Shown: one piece after another, positions 53,044-61,027 of the stretch
Numbering within the stretch: the stretch's first letter is position 1
Layout of the letters: every line of letters begins with the position of its first letter
Source: an uncultured Bacteroidota bacterium
Lineage (GTDB): Bacteria > Bacteroidota > Bacteroidia > Chitinophagales > Saprospiraceae
Reading direction: 5' to 3'
DNA length: 64,000 nucleotides
Assembly (NCBI GenBank): GCA_937872515.1
Contig: CALMSX010000047.1
Span: 1 to 64,000, forward strand
Program-made: the position numbers and the translations under genes
The notes under the pieces: generated by a model
The model's input: the letters and a program-made list of their open reading frames with translations, nothing else
What the model was told of the DNA's origin: nothing
Database searches by the model: none

Positions 53044-55155
53044 TTAGGAAAGAAGGTGGTAGGTCAGCCAGGATCCAAGGTAAGCCATACCGGTCATCAG
53101 CACAAACTGAATGGCAGGCCACTTCCAGGAATTGGTCTCTTTTTTGGTGACAGCAAGGGTACTCATACACTGCAGGGCAAAGGCATAAAAGATGAGCAGC
53201 GACATTGAAGTAGCCGTATCATACATAGGTTGGCTCGTGCCGGGTTTTAACTCTGCTGCCATTCTTTCTCTCACAGAACTTTCTTCTGCATCTCCGCCAA
53301 TGCTGTAAATGGTGGCCATGGTACCTACAAACACTTCTCTTGCCGCAAAAGAGGTAATCAGTGATATTCCAATCTTCCAATCAAAGCCAAGTGGCGCAAT
53401 GGCCGGTTCGATCCATTTGCCAATGATACCGGCATACGACGCTTCCAATTGGGCGGATTGTAAAACAGCCTGATGTTGTTCGGGCGTAAGTTGAAGTGAG
53501 GTCTCGTTGACTTTACTGGCAGCTGCCTCAATGGCATTGCCCGGTCCATAAGAGGCCAGGAACCAGAGTCCCAAAGAAATAATCACAATTACTTTACCGG
53601 CATTGGTGACAAAGGCAAGAAGTTTGTCCCATACTTCCAAGCCTACATTGCTCCAGATCGGCTTTTTGTAAGCAGGCAATTCAAGCATCAGGTAAGAACG
53701 TTCATCGCTTTTTAAAATCAACTTCAAAACAAAGGCTACGGCCAGTGAGGCTACTATGCCCAGTAAATAGAGGGCCATAAAAACCAGACCCTGTGCATTA
53801 AATGGACCGTAATGCAACCCTGCCGGTACCATTAGGGCAATGAGCACCGTGTATACCGGAATTCTGGCTGAACAGGGAATCAAGGGAGCTACCATGATGG
53901 TGATGATTCTTTCCTTCCAACTGCCAATGGTTCTGGTACTCATGATGGCCGGAATGGCGCAGGCCCCGCTACTGATCAGGGATACCATACTTCTGCCATT
54001 GAGGCCAAATTTTTGCATGATGTGATCAAACATATACACCACCCTGCTCATATACCCCGACTCTTCGAGGAGGGCCAGGAAAAAAAAGAGGATGACAATC
54101 TGTGGGGCAAAGACCAAAACACCACTTAAGCCTGCCAGCAAGCCATCTACCAACAAGTCGGTAAACCAAGAGGCCGGAAGAAAATTACGGGTATGGGCTC
54201 CAAGGTAAGAAAAGCCATCTTCGATCCAGGTCATGGGATATTCTGCCAGGGCAAAAATGGATTGAAAAATGATAAACATGAGCCCAAAAAAAATGACAGG
54301 TCCCCCGATTTTGTGGGTAAGTACATTATCTAGTGAGATGCTCAGCTTTTGCTCTCTCGAAGTATGGGTTTCAATGACAGCGGGCAGAACCTCCTGAATA
54401 ATTGCAAACCGACGCATGGTCTCAAGGATCTGAATTCTTATATCTTCAAATCCGGTAGAGGGCAACATTGCCGCCATTTTCAATTTTAGGTCATCGGGTA
54501 GGAATTCAAACCACTGGAAGTGGTGAGCTGTCAATTTGGCTCGATAAGGTTGATCTGTGCTAAAGACCTGATTGGCAAGTGCGGCTGCTTTCTCTTCGGT
54601 TTCGGTAAACGTATATATTTTGGAGGCCCTCGTAAAAGGGGCAGCTCCCTCATCCAGGAAATGTTGCAGCTGTTGTTTTAGCAACTCCAGGCCTTCACCA
54701 TTTCTGGCATTCATAGCAATGACCGGCACACCTAAAAAATCAGCCAGCGGTTTTTGCTCAAGTTTGTGACCATTTTCGATAAATACATCGATCATGTTGA
54801 GCACCACAATGGTAGGAACGTTCAGGTCTATGATTTGTGAGGCCAACAGCAGGTGCCTTTCCAATTGATTGATGTCGGCTACATAAATGACGAGGTCCGG
54901 AAATGACTCATTTTGTGGATTACACAGGACCTGACAAACCAGCTTTTCATCTTTTGAGTTGGGAAAAAGGCTATAGGTACCCGGTAAATCTACCAATTGG
55001 ACCTGCGAAGTGCCCAGCTTAAATGTTCCTGTTTTTTTTTCAACGGTGACGCCTGGAAAATTGGCTGTTTTTTGACGTAAGCCCGTCAAAAGGTTGAAAA
55101 TACTTGATTTTCCGGCATTGGGATTACCGGCAAGGGCAACTTTGGCAGACGTCAT
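53044..55155 (-). CDS. feoB: Ferrous iron transporter FeoB
   Basis: This 703-residue inner-membrane protein brings in Fe(II). The cytoplasmic G domain has the P-loop GNPNAGKSS (residues 10-18), DLPGTYS as G3 and NMID as G4, with a helical guanine-dissociation-inhibitor-like domain after it. About eight to ten membrane segments follow. The two Gate motifs are visible: NGRSMVSLISSGACAIPAIMS (Gate 1) and LIPCSARIPVY (Gate 2), with the conserved cysteine. The late AAREVFVGTMATIY segment completes it. Its ATG overlaps the feoA TGA (ATGA), so the two are translationally coupled. Confidence 0.97.
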   Translation of the reverse strand: MTSAKVALAGNPNAGKSSIFNLLTGLRQKTANFPGVTVEKKTGTFKLGTSQVQLVDLPGTYSLFPNSKDEKLVCQVLCNPQNESFPDLVIYVADINQLERHLLLASQIIDLNVPTIVVLNMIDVFIENGHKLEQKPLADFLGVPVIAMNARNGEGLELLKQQLQHFLDEGAAPFTRASKIYTFTETEEKAAALANQVFSTDQPYRAKLTAHHFQWFEFLPDDLKLKMAAMLPSTGFEDIRIQILETMRRFAIIQEVLPAVIETHTSREQKLSISLDNVLTHKIGGPVIFFGLMFIIFQSIFALAEYPMTWIEDGFSYLGAHTRNFLPASWFTDLLVDGLLAGLSGVLVFAPQIVILFFFLALLEESGYMSRVVYMFDHIMQKFGLNGRSMVSLISSGACAIPAIMSTRTIGSWKERIITIMVAPLIPCSARIPVYTVLIALMVPAGLHYGPFNAQGLVFMALYLLGIVASLAVAFVLKLILKSDERSYLMLELPAYKKPIWSNVGLEVWDKLLAFVTNAGKVIVIISLGLWFLASYGPGNAIEAAASKVNETSLQLTPEQHQAVLQSAQLEASYAGIIGKWIEPAIAPLGFDWKIGISLITSFAAREVFVGTMATIYSIGGDAEESSVRERMAAELKPGTSQPMYDTATSMSLLIFYAFALQCMSTLAVTKKETNSWKWPAIQFVLMTGMAYLGSWLTYHLLS

Positions 55156-55379
55156 ACGATTTCTATTTCAACAGAAGCTGCTTCATTTTCCCTCATGGCA
55201 ATGAGGTGATTTTGCATTCGAATGTAGAGGGCACCCCCAAATGGCGCCTTTCGTATCAATTCAACCCTGGCATTGGGCAATAAACCCATGGTAAGCAACT
55301 TACATGTTGCTTCAAAATCTGCAAACTGCCTTACGAGTGCATATTGACCTACCTTCAAATCTAAAATCGTCTTTTTCAA
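55152..55379 (-). CDS. feoA: Ferrous iron transport accessory protein FeoA
   Basis: This 75-residue SH3-like protein matches FeoA: LDLKVGQYALVRQF, then LLTMGLLPNARVELIRKAPFGGALYIRM. FeoA binds and tunes the FeoB G domain. It is first in the feoAB operon, overlapping feoB by four bases, and lies behind a promoter with a palindrome over its start. No feoC is present, as expected outside enterobacteria. Confidence 0.95.
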   Translation of the reverse strand: MKKTILDLKVGQYALVRQFADFEATCKLLTMGLLPNARVELIRKAPFGGALYIRMQNHLIAMRENEAASVEIEIV

Positions 55380-55388
55380 GTATGCTTA

Positions 55389-55405
55389 TTTAGACTAATT
55401 TTAAA
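55389..55405. promoter_or_regulatory. Palindrome over the feoAB start, candidate metal-regulator (DtxR/MntR-type) operator
   Basis: TTTAGACTAATTTTAAA is a 17-base imperfect palindrome (six of eight half-site positions match). It resembles the TTTAGnCTnnnCTAAA-like sites bound by DtxR/MntR-family metal repressors. It lies just downstream of the feoA -7 element, across the expected start of transcription, where a repressor would act. The regulator itself is not in the window. The assignment is tentative. Confidence 0.4.
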
Positions 55406-55435
55406 CAAAGATAATTGAAATTTGATTTTGGCCAA
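55406..55435 (-). promoter_or_regulatory. feoAB promoter
   Basis: On the minus strand a TTG (55433-55435) is followed after 19 bases by TATCTTTG (55406-55413), both Bacteroidota elements at ideal spacing. The feoA ATG is at 55379. Confidence 0.65.
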
Positions 55436-55529
55436 TTGGAATTACGTGATATTTATCAACTCACGGACTGTTTTTCGTCTTTGTTTTCTTCCAAATAGAC
55501 CTAATTACATCATAAATAGTGCATTAAAT

Positions 55530-55556
55530 TTGACCAATAAATCAGATGTATTTTTG
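55530..55556 (+). promoter_or_regulatory. Candidate promoter for the TPR protein gene
   Basis: A TTG (55530-55532) is followed after 16 bases by TATTTTTG (55549-55556), an exact -7 match with slightly short spacing. The ATG is at 55619. Confidence 0.45.
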
Positions 55557-55618
55557 TTTTTTTTGAATACCTCCATAAATCGCACAACCTTTTTACTCAC
55601 TAATATCATCTACCCTAT

Positions 55619-56773
55619 ATGAATAGAATTTTCCTTAGCTTCTGTGTGCTGTTGGCTCTCCATGTGGGCATTCAAGCCCAAAATCCATTGGATAGTTTAA
55701 TGGAAATTGGGTCCTATAGTGATGTAATTACTTTGGCCACCCAAAACTTAGAAAAAGATAGCAGCGATGTATTGTCCAAACAATACCTGGCCAAGGCTGC
55801 TTTTTTAGGTAATAGGTTGACTTTGGCCAAAAAATATGCCCTCGACTTAGAAAAACTGGGGGTTGATACGATTAAGCAGCGGCAAAATCTAATGCGCATT
55901 TTTGAAGCTGAACAAAATTATCCCCTGGCGGTAAAATATGCGCAAAAGCTCCAACAATATTTTCCGGCTCAGGGTTATTATACACGCAAAATGGCCGAAT
56001 ATCACCTGGCCAGTGGTTACCCTGTGGAAGCACTAAAACTTTACTATCAGGCCTACCTCATAGAACCGGAGGATATAAACAATGTAACTTCCCTGGCCGA
56101 ACACCTCAATAGAAATGGTCAAAACAGCCTGGCAGACAGCATTGTTAACAAAAGCCTCCTAGCCGAACCGCAAAACCTGGCACTTCACAGCATGGCAGTT
56201 AGGATAAAAATGGCCTTAAAGGCCTATCCACAAGCCATTTATCACCTTAGATTTATAGAGAGTCAGGGAGTGCTATCTCCATGGCAATACAAAAATGCCG
56301 GATATGCCTATTACATGACCGACACTTTAGATAAAGCCTTGCACTACCTCGAACAATCGTTGCACAATGAACAATCACCAGAGCTCAATTATTACTATCT
56401 TGCCCTGGTCCATACCTCCTTAAAAAATACAGAAGAGGCCAAAAACTATTTCAACAAAGCCATTGAAGCTGGTATTTCAGGACATGTAAAAACCTACTTC
56501 CACCATCTGGCGGGCTTTGATGCCAGGGAAGAAAAATTTGGGGATGCCATGGAAAAACTGGATTTATCATATTCCCTTTTTGGGGACCCCGAATCACTTT
56601 TCTATCATGGGGCCTATGCAGAATCCCGGTACACAAACAAACAAAAAGCCATTCAATACTACCAGAGATACCTCAATGAATGCGAGGATTTAAAATGTCA
56701 GCAAACGGAAGCTGCAAGGGAAAGAATTAAAATTTTGAAAGAATACCAGTTTATGAAGTCGAAGAGCAAATAA
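55619..56773 (+). CDS. Exported TPR-repeat protein
   Basis: This 384-residue protein has a signal peptide (IFLSFCVLLALHVGIQAQ) and then about eight tetratricopeptide-type helical pairs, for example YYTRKMAEYHLASGYPVEAL, ALHYLEQSLHNEQSPELNYY and KAIQYYQRYLNECEDLK. TPR stacks bind other proteins; this one should act in the periplasm or on the outer membrane. No enzyme domain is present. The VOC gene follows on the same strand after 29 bases, so the two may share a transcript. A precise role cannot be told. Confidence 0.85.
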   Translation: MNRIFLSFCVLLALHVGIQAQNPLDSLMEIGSYSDVITLATQNLEKDSSDVLSKQYLAKAAFLGNRLTLAKKYALDLEKLGVDTIKQRQNLMRIFEAEQNYPLAVKYAQKLQQYFPAQGYYTRKMAEYHLASGYPVEALKLYYQAYLIEPEDINNVTSLAEHLNRNGQNSLADSIVNKSLLAEPQNLALHSMAVRIKMALKAYPQAIYHLRFIESQGVLSPWQYKNAGYAYYMTDTLDKALHYLEQSLHNEQSPELNYYYLALVHTSLKNTEEAKNYFNKAIEAGISGHVKTYFHHLAGFDAREEKFGDAMEKLDLSYSLFGDPESLFYHGAYAESRYTNKQKAIQYYQRYLNECEDLKCQQTEAARERIKILKEYQFMKSKSK

Positions 56774-56802
56774 ATGCTTTCTTTTGATTTTGAAAATTGA
56801 CC

Positions 56803-57201
56803 ATGAGACAAAAATTATTTCAAATTGCCCTGGTGGTAGAAGACTACGATGCAGCGATCCAATTCTATTGTCAAAAATTAAATTTTAAATTGTTAGAAGA
56901 CACTGTACTGACACCTGATAAAAGGTGGGTAGTGGTGGTTCCTCCCGGTGGAGAAGGCTGTCAAATCCTACTGGCCAAGGCCTCCGGAGAAGAACAGCGG
57001 TCGAGGATAGGCAATCAAACCGGAGGAAGGGTATTTTTATTTATGCATACAGACGATCTCGACACAGACTATCGAAACCTGGTCTCCCAGGGTGTAATCA
57101 TCGTAAGACCACCCAGTAGTGAACCGTATGGAAAGGTCCTTGTTTTTGCAGATCTCTATGGCAATTTGTGGGACCTGATTGAGCCTATTTCACAAGATTG
57201 A
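56803..57201 (+). CDS. VOC-family (glyoxalase-like) protein
   Basis: This 132-residue protein has the VOC fold: KLFQIALVVEDYDAAIQFYCQKLNF at the start (residues 4-28), VVVPPGGEGCQILLAKAS, and KVLVFADLYGNLWDLIEP at the end with the usual DxxGNxWDLIEP. This ending is typical of the glyoxalase-like group that may bind a metal or a small molecule. No substrate can be named. The ATG at 56803 was chosen over a TTG two codons upstream. Its end overlaps the end of the opposite-strand dehydrogenase gene by 17 bases. Confidence 0.88.
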   Translation: MRQKLFQIALVVEDYDAAIQFYCQKLNFKLLEDTVLTPDKRWVVVVPPGGEGCQILLAKASGEEQRSRIGNQTGGRVFLFMHTDDLDTDYRNLVSQGVIIVRPPSSEPYGKVLVFADLYGNLWDLIEPISQD

Positions 57202-58567
57202 GATTAGAACTGATGTTCAACAATTCGCCTCTTTCTATGACCAGCGATGCATCTGAAAAAATGGTTTGAACTATATCAAGGTTACAAACTCCTCCATTCC
57301 GCGGCTTAATAACTACAATAGCATTGTGCAGTGTGGCAGGTGGCACCGCTCCTCCCGCCCAATTGGAAGGGTTTGACCAATCACCATTTCCGGTAAATAC
57401 GTAGGTAGTGTTGACAGTTCCATCTGAGACTACGCGATAAACACCGCCTCCACCGTTGACACATAAAAACAACTCCCCTGCTTCATTTTCACCAAAATCT
57501 GACACCTGGAGCGGACTTGCGATGGTTTGAGTGGTGGTATTCCAGGATGATGTGGAGGTATTATAGGTAATTTTATAAAAGACACCAGAAAAATAGTCTG
57601 CTGCTATATAATAACCCCTCATATTTTGGTAAACATAACCCCGATAAACCGTCCCCCCCACTACAGAAGCCGACGGATTCTGGGTAACATACGGATAGAC
57701 GGGAAAAATGTAGTTGGACCCACTGCAGCCGGAGTTGTTGTATACATTGTTGCCTTCATAACATCTCCAGCCAAAATTGGCTCCAGCGGCATTTGCCATG
57801 GGCACCTGATCAATTTCTTCAAAGGCATCCTGGCCTACATCACCGATCCAGATATCCTGATTGAACCTGTCAAAACTCCAGCGAAAAGGGTTTCTTAGGC
57901 CGTAGGCAAATACCTCATTGCCAAAAGGGTTGCCTGCAGGGATCTGGTAGAATGGAGCAGAGGCAGAATTATTGACCTGAATTCTCAACAATTTTCCCAA
58001 TAACGATGAGGTATTCTGACTGTTGTTGTTGGGGTCGCCACCCCCTCCTCCATCACCGGTTGAAAGGTATAAAAACCCATCTGTTCCAAAATGTATTTCA
58101 CCGCCATTGTGGTTGGAATTAACAGGGTGATTGATGGTAATTACCACTTTTTTACTCGCAGCATCGGCCTGGTTGATATTGCCGGCACTGACATTAAATC
58201 TGGCCAGTTCCAGATTCCCGGCTGAATTGACATAGTAGACAAAAAACAAGCCGTTGGAATGATATTCAGGGTGAAAGGCAAGACTGAGTAAGCCCTGCTC
58301 TCCTGAAGTAGAAAGTCCTGTCACCGTAAGAAAGGTACCCAAAGATGTAAAACCGGCACTAAACACCTTGATGTTGCCTCCTTTTTCAACCACAAAAAGT
58401 CGATTGCTGCCATCACCGGCATGGGTAAGCTGGACCGGTGAGGATAAACCGGAAATTACCGGTGACAGAGATAAGAAGGGCTGTGCATCTGCTTTCTCAG
58501 CTCTGACTAATAAAGCCCAAATAATAAGAAACGACAAGACTCTACAAAAGGAGACCATAGATAACAT
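57185..58567 (-). CDS. PQQ-dependent sugar (glucose/sorbosone-type) dehydrogenase, secreted
   Basis: This 460-residue protein has a signal peptide (VLSFLIIWALLVRAEKADAQ) and a six-bladed beta-propeller of the soluble GSDH/aldose sugar dehydrogenase family. Landmarks are RLFVVEKGGNIKVFSAG, GEQGLLSLAFHPEY, the NHNGGEIHFGTDGFLYLSTGDGGGGGDP core (residues about 152-178), LLGKLLRIQVN and GLRNPFRWSFDR. The enzyme oxidises sugars in the periplasm with PQQ, donating electrons to the respiratory chain. The C-terminal 80 residues (TGNGDWSNPSNWAGG) are a G8-like beta domain seen in surface proteins, but a clear T9SS domain is missing. Its end overlaps the VOC gene. Confidence 0.88.
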   Translation of the reverse strand: MLSMVSFCRVLSFLIIWALLVRAEKADAQPFLSLSPVISGLSSPVQLTHAGDGSNRLFVVEKGGNIKVFSAGFTSLGTFLTVTGLSTSGEQGLLSLAFHPEYHSNGLFFVYYVNSAGNLELARFNVSAGNINQADAASKKVVITINHPVNSNHNGGEIHFGTDGFLYLSTGDGGGGGDPNNNSQNTSSLLGKLLRIQVNNSASAPFYQIPAGNPFGNEVFAYGLRNPFRWSFDRFNQDIWIGDVGQDAFEEIDQVPMANAAGANFGWRCYEGNNVYNNSGCSGSNYIFPVYPYVTQNPSASVVGGTVYRGYVYQNMRGYYIAADYFSGVFYKITYNTSTSSWNTTTQTIASPLQVSDFGENEAGELFLCVNGGGGVYRVVSDGTVNTTYVFTGNGDWSNPSNWAGGAVPPATLHNAIVVIKPRNGGVCNLDIVQTIFSDASLVIERGELLNISSNLNLVK

Positions 58568-58681
58568 TTTTAGTACTAACGAATAAAAGCTAAAATTCCA
58601 TAACCCCCTGCGTGTTCTTCGGTACGTTGTGTAAATATAGGACAGAATGCCGTCGGATAACCCTAAGCTTTAATATTTTTA

Positions 58682-58689
58682 TACTTTTG
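58682..58689 (+). promoter_or_regulatory. -7 element for the DUF2279 gene
   Basis: TACTTTTG matches TAnnTTTG exactly and ends 14 bases before the TTG start codon, giving a very short leader. No clear -33 is seen. Confidence 0.35.
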
Positions 58690-58703
58690 TTGAAAGAAAA
58701 AAT

Positions 58704-59696
58704 TTGATTAGAAGATTCTTACTCCTGTTTGGGATCATGCTTTTTTCCGGCTTACACACTGAGGCCCAGGATACCCTGCAGCCACCCTCTTCCTTTTTAG
58801 CAAGTGCCCCGTCATACAATCAAAAAAGATTTATTTATGCGAGCAGTCTGGCAGGTGTAACTTATGCAGGTTTTTCGATAGGCTTATACAATAGTTGGTA
58901 TAAAAATTATGACCAGAGCAAATTTCATTTGTTTAATGACAACAGAGAATGGAACCAGGTAGATAAAGCCGGCCATTTGTTTTCCGCTTATTTTCAGAGT
59001 CATTTTTTTTATCGGGGTGCCAAATGGACCGGAAGTTCAGAAAACAAGTCGATTTATCTGGGCTTACTCGGTGGTTTTCTGTTTCAAAGCACGATTGAGG
59101 TCATGGATGGATTTAGCCATGATTGGGGCTTTTCAGCGGGTGATATGACTGCCAATCTCCTGGGGTTGTCGGGCTTTTATTTTCAGCAAAAATATTGGGG
59201 ACAACAAAAAATTACCATCAAAGAAAACAGCTGGCCGGTTGCCTATGGAAACCAATTGATCCCTTCTGTGAGTGGTCAAAGTGCCACCACCTTAAAAGAA
59301 AGAACAGATCAGCTTTTTGGGTCTTCGGCATTGGAAAAGGCATTAAAGGACTATAATGTCCAAACCTATTGGGCTTCATTTAATATTCATTCTTTGTTGG
59401 CGGAAGGAAACCGATGGCCGGAATGGTTGAACCTTGCTTTGGGTTATGGAGCTGGAAATCTATATGGAGGATTTGCCAATAGCTGGCAACAGGGCGGTGA
59501 AACTTACCATTACAAGACCAACGACAGGTATCGCCAATTTTATCTCGCCCTGGATTACGACCTTCGTAAGATTTTCAAAAAAAAGCCCTACCTGAATGCC
59601 GTGATGCATGTTTTAGACTTATACAAATGGCCGGCACCAGCTTTAGAGTACAATACCTTAAATGGCTTTAGCTTTCACCTGATGTTTCGAAATTAA
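58704..59696 (+). CDS. DUF2279 (YfiM-like) exported protein
   Basis: This 330-residue protein has a signal peptide (MIRRFLLLFGIMLFSGLHTEAQ cut here at 20: residues 1-22) and matches the DUF2279 family, whose members include YfiM and are thought to be envelope proteins. Landmarks are FIYASSLAGVTYAGFSIGL, NQVDKAGHLFSAYFQ, and STIEVMDGFSHDWGFSAGDM with the conserved EVxDGFxxxWGFSxGD motif. Two or more hydrophobic helices lie between. The C-terminal half may be a barrel-like or soluble region and is not assigned. The start is a TTG; the nearest ATG (58737) would shorten the signal peptide. It converges on the cytochrome peroxidase gene. Confidence 0.8.
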   Translation: MIRRFLLLFGIMLFSGLHTEAQDTLQPPSSFLASAPSYNQKRFIYASSLAGVTYAGFSIGLYNSWYKNYDQSKFHLFNDNREWNQVDKAGHLFSAYFQSHFFYRGAKWTGSSENKSIYLGLLGGFLFQSTIEVMDGFSHDWGFSAGDMTANLLGLSGFYFQQKYWGQQKITIKENSWPVAYGNQLIPSVSGQSATTLKERTDQLFGSSALEKALKDYNVQTYWASFNIHSLLAEGNRWPEWLNLALGYGAGNLYGGFANSWQQGGETYHYKTNDRYRQFYLALDYDLRKIFKKKPYLNAVMHVLDLYKWPAPALEYNTLNGFSFHLMFRN

Positions 59697-59703
59697 ATCA
59701 AAC

Positions 59704-60684
59704 TCATTTGTCTTTTACAAATCTCAGGTCGGTAAGGGCATGAAGAAAGGCAACCAGATCAGATTTTTCCTGTGAGGTAAGTCCCAGGGGTTTTTGCAGG
59801 AGGGTGTCAGCATTGATGGGCTTGGGAACAAATTTAAAAGGATTGTCATAGTATTCAATTACCTCTTCCAGGGTGGCAAACATACCATTGTGCATATAGG
59901 GAGGAGTGATGGCTACATTTCTCAATCCAGGCACCTTAAATTTTCCCAAATCTGCTGAATCCCTTGTCACATCAAATCTTCCTCTGTCTACAAATTGATG
60001 TTGATCAAAAAGACCGATGTTTCGAAATTCATCGCCTGTAAAATCAGGTGAAAAGTGGCAATCAAAACACTTTGCCTTTTTGCTCATAAATACCTCCCTT
60101 CCCCTTATGGCTGATTCCGACATCGAAGGTTTTAGGTCTTTCATATAATTGTCAAAAAGGGTATTGGAGGTTTCCAGCGTTTCTTCATAAGCGGCAATGG
60201 CTTTGGCAATATTGTTGGGATTAGCTTCTTCCTGAAAAACGGTTTTAAACCAAGATTGATACTGTTTATTTTTATTCAGCCTCTTGGCACCTTCCTTAAG
60301 GTTAAATGCCATTTCATTGAGGTCTTCCACCGGAAAATGAACCTGGTCTTCCAGGCTGGCTGCCCTGCCATCATAAAACATCAAACCTCGGCTGGCCATG
60401 TTCATCACGGAGGGTGTATTTCTTTTGCCCAATTTGCCGCCAACACCTACACTAAATGCCACCGTATCTGCAAAAGCAAATTCAGGAATGTGGCAGGAAG
60501 CACAGCTGACCGATTGGTCGCGAGACAACATTTTTTCGAAAAAGAGTTTTTCACCCAATCCTACCAAAGTGATGGGATCTTCCCTGATAAGTCTGGGTTG
60601 CTGGATAAAGGCCGGAAAAAGAAAGGCTCCACAAACCACAATGATCAACAAAACTAGCTTTCGGTTGATGGCAAAATGAGTCAT
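59704..60684 (-). CDS. Di-heme cytochrome c peroxidase (CcpA/MauG family)
   Basis: This 326-residue exported protein (hydrophobic signal LVLLIIVVCGAFLFPAF) has two CxxCH heme c sites: CASCH at residues 61-65 and CFDCH near residue 206. The pattern GVGGKLGKRNTPSVMNMA, the PPYMHNGMFATLEEVIEYY part near the C-terminus, and the final LGLTSQEKSDLVAFLHALT are typical of bacterial di-heme peroxidases. It should reduce hydrogen peroxide in the periplasm with electrons from the cytochrome c pool. It is transcribed alone, and a -7-like TACCTTTG (60708-60715) precedes it. Confidence 0.93.
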   Translation of the reverse strand: MTHFAINRKLVLLIIVVCGAFLFPAFIQQPRLIREDPITLVGLGEKLFFEKMLSRDQSVSCASCHIPEFAFADTVAFSVGVGGKLGKRNTPSVMNMASRGLMFYDGRAASLEDQVHFPVEDLNEMAFNLKEGAKRLNKNKQYQSWFKTVFQEEANPNNIAKAIAAYEETLETSNTLFDNYMKDLKPSMSESAIRGREVFMSKKAKCFDCHFSPDFTGDEFRNIGLFDQHQFVDRGRFDVTRDSADLGKFKVPGLRNVAITPPYMHNGMFATLEEVIEYYDNPFKFVPKPINADTLLQKPLGLTSQEKSDLVAFLHALTDLRFVKDK

Positions 60685-61027
60685 AATTCGATGTATAATT
60701 CGCTGTGCAAAGGTAAAGATAAAGCAAGTGAATACCCATGACTTTTGTCATATAACCCCCTTACCAAATTCATCGAATGGTTGATTTACAAAGAGGAAAT
60801 TTACCGACGGCTTTTGTTAAATATCCAATCTTTTGCAGGCTAGGTTTGACAACATTGGTTTGTTAAAATATTGTCAGTTAATTGGGTACACATTTTTGAA
60901 TAAATTATGTAAACAAGAATTGGCCATATTTGAAATAATAATTAATTAATAATTAACTTTAATTCGATATTATATTTTTCATTTTAAGGTATAATACCAA
61001 TTTTATTAACCACTAAAACATCATTTT
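60685..61027. other. Divergent intergenic region between the peroxidase and EF-G-like genes
   Basis: The spacer contains a minus-strand TACCTTTG (60708-60715) for the peroxidase gene and, on the plus strand, TTTG (60929-60932) followed after 21 bases by TAACTTTA (60954-60961, one mismatch to the -7 consensus) for the EF-G-like gene. The stretch at 60935-60965 is extremely AT-rich with repeated TTAATTA. No RNA gene is apparent. Confidence 0.45.

Noticed and set aside
60900..61000. Possible replication origin or tRNA in the very AT-rich spacer before the EF-G-like gene
   Set aside because: No DnaA-box cluster, no cloverleaf and no neighbouring replication gene were seen; it is a promoter-type spacer.
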